The notes under the pieces: model-generated
What the model was told of the DNA's origin: nothing
What the model saw: the letters and a program-made list of their open reading frames with translations, nothing else
Databases searched by the model: none
Assembly (NCBI GenBank): GCA_001768615.1
Contig: MELE01000095.1
Coordinates: 1-32,139, forward strand
Length of the DNA: 32,139 nucleotides
Direction: 5' to 3'
From: Acidobacteria bacterium RIFCSPLOWO2_12_FULL_67_14b
GTDB lineage: Bacteria > Acidobacteriota > Vicinamibacteria > Vicinamibacterales > UBA2999
In this document: positions 8,645-15,799 of the stretch, in pieces
Layout of the letters: the number at the start of each line of letters is the position of its first letter
Position numbering within the stretch: the stretch's first letter is position 1
Made by a program: the position numbers and the translations under genes

Positions 8645-9872
8645 CCGTTTCGACGTGCGCCGTGTTCGGAAACAAATCGAATGCCCGCACGCTGACGATC
8701 CGGTAGCCGGCCTCGATCAGCCGCCGCGCGTCGCGCGCCAGCGTGGCGACATCACAGGACACATACACGAGCCGGGGCGAGCGCAGCGCGATCGCGCCGG
8801 TGAGCGCCAGCGTCGAGAGGCCGGTGCGAGGCGGATCGACGATCACGCTGCCCGGCCGCGTGGTTGGGCGCGCGAGGTAGTCTTCGACCGCGTCGACCCG
8901 CACCTCGACGTCGTCCCGCTGCGCGGCGTTCAACCGCAGGTCGCCGGCGGCGAAGCGGTCGCCCTCGACGGCCGTCACCGGCCCGCGGCCGTGCGCCGCA
9001 GCCGGCACGCTGAACAAGCCGACACCGGCGTACAGATCCAGCAGCGGGCCATCTGCGATCTGGGCGAGCACGTGGTCCACCAGCGGCGCCAGCAGGAAGC
9101 GGTTCCCCTGGAAGAACGCGCGCGCGCTGCGGGCCAGCGTGACGCCGTGCACGGTATCTGACACCGTCGTCGATCCCCAGAGGTCCATCGTGCGGCGGCT
9201 CTCGGGCGGCGCGCACGATACACCGGTCACGCCGTCGACCTGGGTGATGGCGGCCAGGCGCGAGGGGTCGGCGTCGGGGGCGAGCTCGAGATGCAGGGCG
9301 CGCTCGGAGGCGGAGACGTTCTCCGATAACTCGATCTCCGCCACGGTCTCGCGCGGAAGCGTCGCCAGCGACGCCGCGAGCGCCCGCAGCACGTCGACCG
9401 TCCGGGGTTGCAGTTGCCGGGTTTCCGCCGGGTCGCAGAGCGAGTGCGTGCCTTCGCGGAAGAAGCCGATCCGGCCGCGGCGCGCGTGCAGCCGCGCGCG
9501 CATGCGATACCCGTCGACTGGTGATGCGACGATGCCGGGCGGCGCCTCGAGCGTAATGCGGCCGAGGCGTCTGAGCGTGTCTTCGATGATGGCCACCTTG
9601 AGGGCCAGCTGGCGCTCGTAGCGGATGTGCGCCAGCACCGAGCCGCCGCACGCGCCGTCGCGGGCGTCCGCGAGACGATCGGGCGAGGGGTCCTTGATCT
9701 CGCGCGTGATGGCCCAGCCCGTGCCCCGCTGGACCTTTTCGACCTCGGCCTCGACGACCTCGCCGGGGATGGCGCCCGCCACAAACACGATCGCGCCCTC
9801 GTGGCGCGCGATCATCCGTCCGCCCGCGGCAGGCCGTTCGATGGTGAGCGTGAGCCGATCTCCTCGTTGCAT
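8625..9872 (-). CDS. TRAM-domain 23S rRNA (uracil-5)-methyltransferase-like protein (RlmD/RumA family)
   Basis: An N-terminal TRAM domain (about 1-60, LTLTIERPAAGGRMIAR) precedes a linker with Cys residues (ACGGSVLAHIRYERQLALK) and a Rossmann SAM-dependent domain. Motifs seen are LLDLYAGVGLFSVPAAAHG (SAM binding), VIVDPPRTGLS and YVSCDVATLARD, whose Cys is the family nucleophile. The protein has 415 residues from the ATG at 9872. A GTG six codons upstream (9890) falls inside an inverted repeat and is considered less likely. The family methylates uracil C5 in rRNA or tRNA; the exact site cannot be read from sequence. The 3' end overlaps the convergent hydrolase gene by 20 bp. Confidence 0.88.
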   Translation of the reverse strand: MQRGDRLTLTIERPAAGGRMIARHEGAIVFVAGAIPGEVVEAEVEKVQRGTGWAITREIKDPSPDRLADARDGACGGSVLAHIRYERQLALKVAIIEDTLRRLGRITLEAPPGIVASPVDGYRMRARLHARRGRIGFFREGTHSLCDPAETRQLQPRTVDVLRALAASLATLPRETVAEIELSENVSASERALHLELAPDADPSRLAAITQVDGVTGVSCAPPESRRTMDLWGSTTVSDTVHGVTLARSARAFFQGNRFLLAPLVDHVLAQIADGPLLDLYAGVGLFSVPAAAHGRGPVTAVEGDRFAAGDLRLNAAQRDDVEVRVDAVEDYLARPTTRPGSVIVDPPRTGLSTLALTGAIALRSPRLVYVSCDVATLARDARRLIEAGYRIVSVRAFDLFPNTAHVETVIAFAR

Positions 9873-9879
9873 GGCGATG

Positions 9880-9966
9880 GGGTCTGGCACCTTGACATCG
9901 AAAACAATGCAGTAACTGCGTAGGTCGCAAATACTGCGGCGTCTTCGATGTTAAGGTGCCAGACCC
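9880..9966. repeat. REP-like inverted repeat with AAGGTGCCAGACC ends
   Basis: Arms 9880-9902 and 9944-9966 are reverse complements at 22 of 23 positions; the core is GGTCTGGCACCTT / AAGGTGCCAGACC. The 41-nt loop holds a smaller hairpin (GCAGTAACTGC). The element separates the unknown gene ending at 9951 from the methyltransferase gene. It supplies the former's stop and last codons (Leu-Ala-Pro-TAA) and an alternative GTG for the latter. The form resembles extragenic palindromes mobilised by REP-associated tyrosine transposases, but no transposase is in the window. Confidence 0.75.
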
Positions 9967-10679
9967 TCCCCCGGCAGTCCGAAGTGGAGGCGGACGAGGC
10001 GCTCGACGGCGGCACGGCGCGACTGCGCGTACGCCTCCGGCGTCATGCGCGCGCGGAACGGCGCCAGCTCGGCCTCGGCTTCCCTCTCGAAACCCACCCG
10101 TTGGGCGTCGGTAATGGCGGCGACCGCCGCCGCAAGCAGCGCGGCCTCGATCCCGGCGATGCGCTCCAGGATGGCCTCGCGCGCGTCGCCGCGCGCCTTC
10201 GCCGCCTCGGGACCCATGGCGTCGAGCGATCGCACGGCGGCGTCGAGGGCCGCGCCGATCGCCGGGCCCGCCTGGTCGCTGCCGCGCAACACCGTGAGCC
10301 GCGCCAGCGCGCCTTCAATCCGCGACGCCAGCGATCGCCTCGACCGGCCGGCGCCCTGAACCGGCTCCTCGACCTCCGGCCCGCCGGGCGTGTCCGGCAC
10401 GACCGTCGAGATGCCGAGCGCGCGGCGCCAGTCGTCGAACGCGTCGAGCACGTCCGCTTCGCAGAAGTCGATGCGGACCGGATGCCGCCGGGGGCCCTTG
10501 CGGTAGTAGCGCTCGAAATAGCGATCGATCCCGGCTTCGGCGATCTTGAGGGGAATGCCCTGTTGCGCCCAGCCGATGACGCGCTCGAACGCGGGCCCCG
10601 TGATGCGGATCAGGTGGCCGTCGTTCTTCCGGCAGAGATAGGCTTCGAGGTCGCGGCAGTAGGATTCAACATCGATCAC
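9951..10679 (-). CDS. Conserved-looking unknown protein downstream of coaX
   Basis: The GTG start (10679) overlaps the coaX stop as GTGA, indicating coupled translation; the product has 242 residues. The N-terminal ~90 residues look like a compact domain (YCRDLEAYLCRKNDGHLIRI, WAQQGIPLKIAEAGIDRYFE, DVLDAFDDWRRALG). The rest is Ala/Arg/Glu-rich and predicted helical, possibly coiled coil. No catalytic motif or signal peptide was recognised. The last residues (LAP) and the TAA come from the REP-like repeat, so the C-terminus may have been altered by repeat insertion. Its place in a cofactor/biotin gene run suggests a cytoplasmic protein. Confidence 0.65.
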   Translation of the reverse strand: MIDVESYCRDLEAYLCRKNDGHLIRITGPAFERVIGWAQQGIPLKIAEAGIDRYFERYYRKGPRRHPVRIDFCEADVLDAFDDWRRALGISTVVPDTPGGPEVEEPVQGAGRSRRSLASRIEGALARLTVLRGSDQAGPAIGAALDAAVRSLDAMGPEAAKARGDAREAILERIAGIEAALLAAAVAAITDAQRVGFEREAEAELAPFRARMTPEAYAQSRRAAVERLVRLHFGLPGEGLAP

Positions 10680-11446
10680 TGCTGGCGTTCCCAGACGAGG
10701 CGAAGTCCACGCAGGGTGAGATCCTCGTCCACGTGCTCGATGACCGTCGATTCGGGCGCGACGACCGAGGCCAGGCCGCCGGTGGCCACGACCACGGCGG
10801 CGCCGCCGAGCTCCGCCTTCATGCGGCGCACGAGGCCCTCGACCATGTCGACATATCCCCAGAAGAGGCCCGACTGCATCGACGCCACCGTGTTGGTGCC
10901 GACCACGCGCGCCGGCTTCTTCAGATCGATCCGGGGCAGCCGGGCCGCGCGCTGGAACAGCGCGTCGGCCGAAATCTGCGGGCCCGGACAAATCCCCCCG
11001 CCCAGGTACTCGCCCTTCGCCGAGATCGCATCGAAGGTCGTGGCGGTGCCGAAGTCGACGACGATGATCGGCAGGCCCCGGGCGTAGGTGTCGAACGCCG
11101 CGATGCCGTTGACGACCCGATCCGCGCCGACCTCCGCGGGATTGTCGTAGAGGATCGGCATGATCGAATTCACCGCCGGCTCGAACAGCAGCGGCACGCG
11201 GCCGAAGTAGTCGGTCACCATCCTGGTGAGCGTCGCCGTGAGCGGCGGCACCACCGAGGCGACGACGATGCCGGTAATGTCGGGCTGACGCACCTCGTAC
11301 CGATCGCACAGGCTGGCCACGAGGATGCCGAGCTCGTCCGAAGTCCGCTCGCGGATCGTCGTCAGCCGCCAGCTGTGGATCAGATCCGTGCCGCGGAACA
11401 CGCCGATGACGATGTTGGTGTTGCCGACGTCAATCGCTAACAACAT
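10676..11446 (-). CDS. coaX: Type III pantothenate kinase
   Basis: CoaX phosphorylates pantothenate, the first step of coenzyme A synthesis. It is an ASKHA-fold enzyme, ATP-dependent and insensitive to CoA feedback. The signature blocks are present: MLLAIDVGNTNIVIGVF (phosphate 1), NPAEVGADRVVNGIAAF, and IVVDFGTATTFDAIS (phosphate 2 / catalytic Asp region). The length of 256 aa is normal. The ATG at 11446 is the natural start. The stop overlaps the start of the next gene. birA lies directly upstream across a repeat array; this pairing (birA-coaX) is common in bacteria. Confidence 0.95.
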   Translation of the reverse strand: MLLAIDVGNTNIVIGVFRGTDLIHSWRLTTIRERTSDELGILVASLCDRYEVRQPDITGIVVASVVPPLTATLTRMVTDYFGRVPLLFEPAVNSIMPILYDNPAEVGADRVVNGIAAFDTYARGLPIIVVDFGTATTFDAISAKGEYLGGGICPGPQISADALFQRAARLPRIDLKKPARVVGTNTVASMQSGLFWGYVDMVEGLVRRMKAELGGAAVVVATGGLASVVAPESTVIEHVDEDLTLRGLRLVWERQQ

Positions 11447-11452
11447 AAAGAT

Positions 11453-11530
11453 AGGTGCCTAGGGTGCGTACGGTGCCTCGGGTGCCTAAGGTGCTACGGG
11501 TGCCAAGGTGCTCAAGGTGCTAAAGGTGCC
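11453..11530. repeat. Degenerate direct repeats with GGTGC core
   Basis: About nine units of 8-10 bp share the core GGTGCC or GGTGCT (AGGTGCCT, AGGGTGCGT, ACGGTGCCT, CGGGTGCCTA, AGGTGCTA and so on). They fill the birA-coaX gap and reach into the birA 3' end, where they encode the last residues (His-Leu) and the TAG. All units are in the same orientation, so no strong hairpin is expected, unlike the related array at 24098-24248. The decay of units suggests an old expansion. Confidence 0.7.
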
Positions 11531-12299
11531 ACTGCAGTTCTCCCGCAATGATGCGCTCGGTTCCGAGTGACGTGCGCAGGAGTAACGCGCCGGTGTCGTC
11601 GATCCCCGCGGTGATGCCGTGTGTCGCGTCCCACTCGACCCGCGTGCCGGCAGCCGACGGCGAGGCCGCACGCCAAGCTTGCAGGATATCACCGGGGTTC
11701 CGCTCGAGCGCGGCCACCGAGTCCCACAGGCCCAGCAGGACGGCGGCGAGCACCGCGCCACGGTCGACGCCGCGTCCCAACTCGTCTTCGAGGGACGTCG
11801 CCCGGGCCGCCACGTCCGGCGGATATGCCGCCGCCTGCACGTTGACGCCCACGCCGACGACCACCGCCTGCTGCGAAGTCCGCAGGGCGACCGCTTCCGC
11901 CAGGATTCCGGCGAGCTTCCGGCGGCCGACGATCACGTCGTTGGGCCACTTCAGATCCGGCGCAAGGCCGGTGGCGCCGCGGATGCCCTCGCGCACGCCG
12001 ACCCCGGCGGCCAGCGTCAGCAGCGGCAACGACGCCGTCGCGTGCGCCGACGGCCGGACGACCATCGAGAAATACAGCCCCGCGTCCGGAGGCGATTGCC
12101 ACGTGTGCCCCCGGCGGCCCCGGCCCGCCGTCTGCTCGCCGGCGGCCACGACGAATCCGTGCGCCGTGTCCCCTTCGGCCGCGGCGACCGCGAGGTCCAT
12201 CGTCGAGGTCACCGACGCGTGCCATCGCACATCAAGCCGGATGTCGGGCCGCGTGTGGCGGAGCGCGGCGAGCGGCGCGGCGAGTTCTTCAGGGATCAT
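11520..12299 (-). CDS. birA: Biotin--[acetyl-CoA-carboxylase] ligase
   Basis: BirA activates biotin as biotinyl-AMP and attaches it to the carboxyl-carrier protein of acyl-CoA carboxylases. Seen are TSTMDLAVAAAEGD, the biotin/ATP loop GRGRRGHTWQSPPDAG, and KWPNDVIVGRRKLAGIL with the catalytic Lys. The protein has 259 residues and no N-terminal helix-turn-helix, so it should be a mono-functional ligase and not a repressor. The ATG at 12299 lies one base after the nadC stop. A small SH3-like C-terminal domain follows. The final residues (HL) are encoded by the GGTGC repeat. Confidence 0.94.
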   Translation of the reverse strand: MIPEELAAPLAALRHTRPDIRLDVRWHASVTSTMDLAVAAAEGDTAHGFVVAAGEQTAGRGRRGHTWQSPPDAGLYFSMVVRPSAHATASLPLLTLAAGVGVREGIRGATGLAPDLKWPNDVIVGRRKLAGILAEAVALRTSQQAVVVGVGVNVQAAAYPPDVAARATSLEDELGRGVDRGAVLAAVLLGLWDSVAALERNPGDILQAWRAASPSAAGTRVEWDATHGITAGIDDTGALLLRTSLGTERIIAGELQWHL

Positions 12300-12300
12300 C

Positions 12301-13167
12301 TCAGGCCGGCCTGCCCTGAGCGGAGTCGAAGGGTGCGAGCTCGAAACTCAAGTCTGCCGCCGGCGCGGAGTGCGTCAGCGCGCCCACCGACACGTACTGC
12401 GCGCCGGTCGTGGCCAGCTCGGGAATGCGCTCGAGGGTCACGCCGCCGGAGATCTCGATCGCGGCGCGGCCCGCCACCCGCGCGACCGCCTCGCGAATGT
12501 CGTGGGTCGTGAAGTTGTCGAGCAGGATCCGCGGCACGCCCGCGTCGAGCGCCTGGTCGAGCTCGTCCGGCGTCTCGACTTCGACCTCCACGGGGAGGCC
12601 TTGCGCGGCCGCCATCGCGCGGGCGGCGGCGGCGCGCACGCCACCCGCCAGCCGCTTGTGGTTGTCCTTGATCAGGATGCCGTCATCCAGCCCTTGGCGA
12701 TGGTTGGTACCGCCGCCGCAGAGGACGGCGTACTTCTCGAGCGCGCGGAGGCCGGGCGTGGTCTTGCGCGTATCCAGGATGGTGATGCGGCCGGCGGCGG
12801 CGTCCACGAACTTCGCCGTCAGCGTGGCGATGCCGCAGAGGCGCTGGAGGAAATTGAGGGCCGTGCGTTCCGCGGCCAGCAGCGCCCGCGCGTCGCCCGC
12901 CACGACGGCCACCGCCTCGCCCGCCTGCACGTGGGAGCCGTCGCCCCATCGCACTTCGAACACCACCGCGGGATCCGATTGCCGGAAGACCTCGGCGGCG
13001 ACGTCGAGTCCCGCCACCACCAGATCCGACTTGGCGAGCACGGTGCCCCGCGCCCGCTGCCCGGCCGCGATCGTCGCGGCGCTGGTGGCATCGCCGCGCC
13101 CCCAATCCTCGGCGAGCGCGCCGCGGGCCAGATCGCGATAGGCCTCCGGCGGCAACACCGGCACCAT
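12301..13167 (-). CDS. nadC: Nicotinate-nucleotide pyrophosphorylase (carboxylating)
   Basis: NadC converts quinolinate and PRPP to nicotinate mononucleotide in de novo NAD synthesis. The start is ATG 13167 (MVPVLPPEAYRDLARGALAE), overlapping the valS stop by one base (TGATG). Motifs are EDWGRGDATS, AERTALNFLQRLCGIAT, ILDTRKTTPGLRALEKYAV, GGGTNHRQGL, IKDNH and EISGGV, with the expected Arg/His/Lys phosphoribosyl and quinolinate contacts. It has 288 residues. After the normal end (GALTHSAPAADLSFEL) comes an extra tail, APFDSAQGRPA, encoded by a dispersed repeat. No nadA or nadB is in view. Confidence 0.94.
   Translation of the reverse strand: MVPVLPPEAYRDLARGALAEDWGRGDATSAATIAAGQRARGTVLAKSDLVVAGLDVAAEVFRQSDPAVVFEVRWGDGSHVQAGEAVAVVAGDARALLAAERTALNFLQRLCGIATLTAKFVDAAAGRITILDTRKTTPGLRALEKYAVLCGGGTNHRQGLDDGILIKDNHKRLAGGVRAAAARAMAAAQGLPVEVEVETPDELDQALDAGVPRILLDNFTTHDIREAVARVAGRAAIEISGGVTLERIPELATTGAQYVSVGALTHSAPAADLSFELAPFDSAQGRPA
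12314..12333. repeat. Dispersed CCTGAGCGGAGTCGAAGG-type repeat in the nadC 3' end
   Basis: The 20-nt string CCCTGAGCGGAGTCGAAGGG matches a repeat type familiar from many environmental bacterial genomes. Read on the - strand it encodes PFDSAQG, part of the NadC tail. Only one arm is present here. Identification rests on recall of the motif, not on a search. Confidence 0.6.
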
Positions 13168-15716
13168 CAGGCCTCCGCGGGCTTGAGGGTGATCCGCACG
13201 CCCGCGTCGTCCCCGGCCTCGAGCACCAGCGAGTCCGCGCGGCATGCCGCCTTCAAGTCGCGCTCGACCAGGGCCAAGCTCTGCACCGCGTCGGCGGAGG
13301 CGGAATACACCACGGCCTTCACCGGCGTGCCGACCGACACTCTCTGATCGGTCTTGCCCTTGCGGATGGCATTGAGGGCCTCGGTCAGGTGCAGCACGGC
13401 CTGTCGCGCGGTCTCATCCTCGCCCGAGACCTTGACCACCTCCGCGCGAACCGGCCACGCGGCGCGATGCACCGAGCCCTGGCGCCACCACGACCAGACC
13501 TCGTCACACACGAACGCCAGGTACGGCGCCAGAAACCGCAGTAACACCGACAGGGCCAGGCGCATTGCCGTCGACGCCGACGACGCCGCCTCGGGACCGA
13601 AGTCTCCATAGCGGCGCGACTTCGCCGCCTCGACGTAGTTATCGCAGAAGTCCCAGAAGAACGACTCGATCTTGGCGAGCGCCTTCGCATACTCGTACCG
13701 ATCGAGCTCCGCCGTCGCTTCGTCCACGAGGTCCGCCAGGTTCAGCAGCATGCCGCGGTCGAGCGGCTCGGTCACCGCGCCGTCGGCGTGCTCGCCCGCC
13801 AGCACGAACTTCGAGACATTCAGGACCTTCATGGCGAGCTTGCGGCCGATCTTCATCTGGCCCACGTCGAACGCCGTATCCACGCCGGGCCCGCCGCGCG
13901 CCGCCCAGTAGCGGACGCCGTCGGATCCGTATTCCTGCAGCAGGCCGAGCGGCGTCACGACGTTGCCCTTCGACTTCGACATCTTCTTGCGATCGGGATC
14001 GAGCACCCAGCCGGAGATCGCGGCCTCGGTCCACGGCACCGACCCGTGCTCGAAATGCGCGCGCACGACTGACGAAAACAGCCACGTCCGGATGATGTCG
14101 TGCGCCTGCGGCCGCAGATCCATCGGAAAGGTGCGCGTGAAGATCTCGGCGTCGGTTTCCCACTGCGTGACCAGTTGCGGCGACACCGACGACGTCGCCC
14201 ACGTGTCCATCACGTCCGGGTCGCCGGCGAACCCTCCGGCCTGTCCGCGCTCGGCGGGCGTGAACCCGTCGGGCACGTCGGTGGACGGATCGATCGGCAG
14301 GCGCGACTCGTCGGGAACGATCGGGTGGTCGTAGTCCGCCGTTCCGTCCGCGCGAATCGGATGCCACACCGGAACGGGCACGCCAAAGAAGCGCTGGCGG
14401 CTGATGCACCAGTCGCCGTTGAGGCCGTTGACCCAGTTCTCGTAGCGCGCCCGCATGTACTCCGGGTGCCACTGGATCTCCCGCCCGCGCGCGATGAACG
14501 CCTCCCGATGGTCCATGGTCCTGATGAACCACTGGCGGCTGGTGACGATTTCGAGCGGGCGGTCGCCCTTCTCGTAGAACTTCACGTTGTGGGTGATTGG
14601 CGTCGGCTCGCCCTCCAGATCTCCGCTCTCACGCAGCAGCTCGACGATCCTGGCCTGCGCCTTCTTGGCCGACAGCCCGGCCAGCTGATCGTAGGCGCGC
14701 TGCGCCCGGGCCGCGTCGCCGGACTCCCATCCCCTGGCGCCCCACGTCACCGGCCCCAACGTGCCGTTGGGCTGGACGATGGCGCGCACCGGCAGTTTCA
14801 ACTCGCGCCACCAGGTGACGTCGGTCGTGTCGCCGAACGTGCAGATCATCGCGATGCCACTGCCCTTTTCGGGATCGGCCAGCGCGTGGGCCTTCACCGG
14901 CACGCGGACGCCGAAGAGCGGCGTGACGACCTCGGTGCCGAAGAGCGGCTGGTAACGCCGGTCATCCGGATGCGCCACCAGCGCCACGCACGCGGGGATC
15001 AACTCCGGACGCGTGGTCTCGATCGCGACCGCGGCGGATCCATCGGGCCGGGCGAAATGAATCTTGTGATACGCGCCGGGCTGCTCGCGGTCTTCGAGCT
15101 CCGCCTGGGCCACGGCCGTACGGAAATCGACATCCCACAGCGTCGGCGCTTCGACCTGGTAAGCGAGGCCCTGCTTCAGGTGGCGCAGGAACATGGTCTG
15201 CGACACGCGCTGCGCCTGGCGCCCGATGGTCGCGTAGGTCATCGACCAGTCCACCGACAGCCCGAGGTACCGCCACAGCTGCTCGAAGGCTTTTTCGTCT
15301 TCGACGGTGAGCTTGATGCACAACTCGATGAAGTTGGGCCGCGACACCGACACGGGGTGCTTGTCCGGCTTCTCCGGCGGCTCGAACGACGGGTCGTAGG
15401 GCAGCGACGGGTCGCACCGCACGCCGAAGTAGTTCTGCACGCGCCGCTCCGTGGGCAGGCCGTTGTCGTCCCATCCCATCGGATAGAAGACCTCCTTGCC
15501 GCGCATGCGCTGGAAGCGCGCGACGATGTCGGTGTGGGTGTAGGAAAAAACGTGCCCGACGTGCAGCGAGCCGCTGACGGTCGGCGGCGGCGTGTCGATG
15601 GAATAGATCTGGCGGCGTGACTTCGTGCGGTCGAAGCGATAGATGCCGTCACGCTCCCAGCGCGCGGCGAGCGCGTCTTCCAGGCCTTCGAGCGCGGGCT
15701 TTTCCGGGACGGACAT
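13167..15716 (-). CDS. valS: Valyl-tRNA synthetase
   Basis: ValRS charges tRNA-Val and hydrolyses mischarged Thr-tRNA-Val. The HIGH motif appears as SGSLHVGHVFSYTHTDIVAR, followed by FYPMGWDDNGLPTERRVQN. The CP1 editing domain contains IETTRPELIPACVALVAHPD and GSGIAMICTFGDTTDVTWW, the variant found in actinobacterial-type ValRS. KMSKS is DRKKMSKSKGNVV. The anticodon-binding domain and a short C-terminal part follow; at 849 aa it is on the short side, with no long C-terminal coiled coil evident. The ATG at 15716 has GAGAG a few bases upstream. A 22-bp-stem hairpin lies just upstream. Confidence 0.96.
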   Translation of the reverse strand: MSVPEKPALEGLEDALAARWERDGIYRFDRTKSRRQIYSIDTPPPTVSGSLHVGHVFSYTHTDIVARFQRMRGKEVFYPMGWDDNGLPTERRVQNYFGVRCDPSLPYDPSFEPPEKPDKHPVSVSRPNFIELCIKLTVEDEKAFEQLWRYLGLSVDWSMTYATIGRQAQRVSQTMFLRHLKQGLAYQVEAPTLWDVDFRTAVAQAELEDREQPGAYHKIHFARPDGSAAVAIETTRPELIPACVALVAHPDDRRYQPLFGTEVVTPLFGVRVPVKAHALADPEKGSGIAMICTFGDTTDVTWWRELKLPVRAIVQPNGTLGPVTWGARGWESGDAARAQRAYDQLAGLSAKKAQARIVELLRESGDLEGEPTPITHNVKFYEKGDRPLEIVTSRQWFIRTMDHREAFIARGREIQWHPEYMRARYENWVNGLNGDWCISRQRFFGVPVPVWHPIRADGTADYDHPIVPDESRLPIDPSTDVPDGFTPAERGQAGGFAGDPDVMDTWATSSVSPQLVTQWETDAEIFTRTFPMDLRPQAHDIIRTWLFSSVVRAHFEHGSVPWTEAAISGWVLDPDRKKMSKSKGNVVTPLGLLQEYGSDGVRYWAARGGPGVDTAFDVGQMKIGRKLAMKVLNVSKFVLAGEHADGAVTEPLDRGMLLNLADLVDEATAELDRYEYAKALAKIESFFWDFCDNYVEAAKSRRYGDFGPEAASSASTAMRLALSVLLRFLAPYLAFVCDEVWSWWRQGSVHRAAWPVRAEVVKVSGEDETARQAVLHLTEALNAIRKGKTDQRVSVGTPVKAVVYSASADAVQSLALVERDLKAACRADSLVLEAGDDAGVRITLKPAEA

Positions 15717-15736
15717 ATCTCTCTATTATGAAAGGC

Positions 15737-15799
15737 ACAAGGCAGAAGGCAGAAGGCAAAAACAAGGGCCAACCTTCTGCCTTCTGCCTTCTGCCTTGT
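15737..15799. repeat. Perfect inverted repeat built from AAGGCAG units
   Basis: Arms 15737-15758 and 15778-15799 are perfect 22-nt reverse complements, each made of tandem 7-bp AAGGCAG units; the loop is 19 nt. It lies between the pseudo-receiver gene and valS on the same strand. The right arm touches the TAA of the former. There is no T-tract, so it may act as a processing or attenuation hairpin. Its origin looks like tandem growth within an inverted repeat. Confidence 0.85.
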
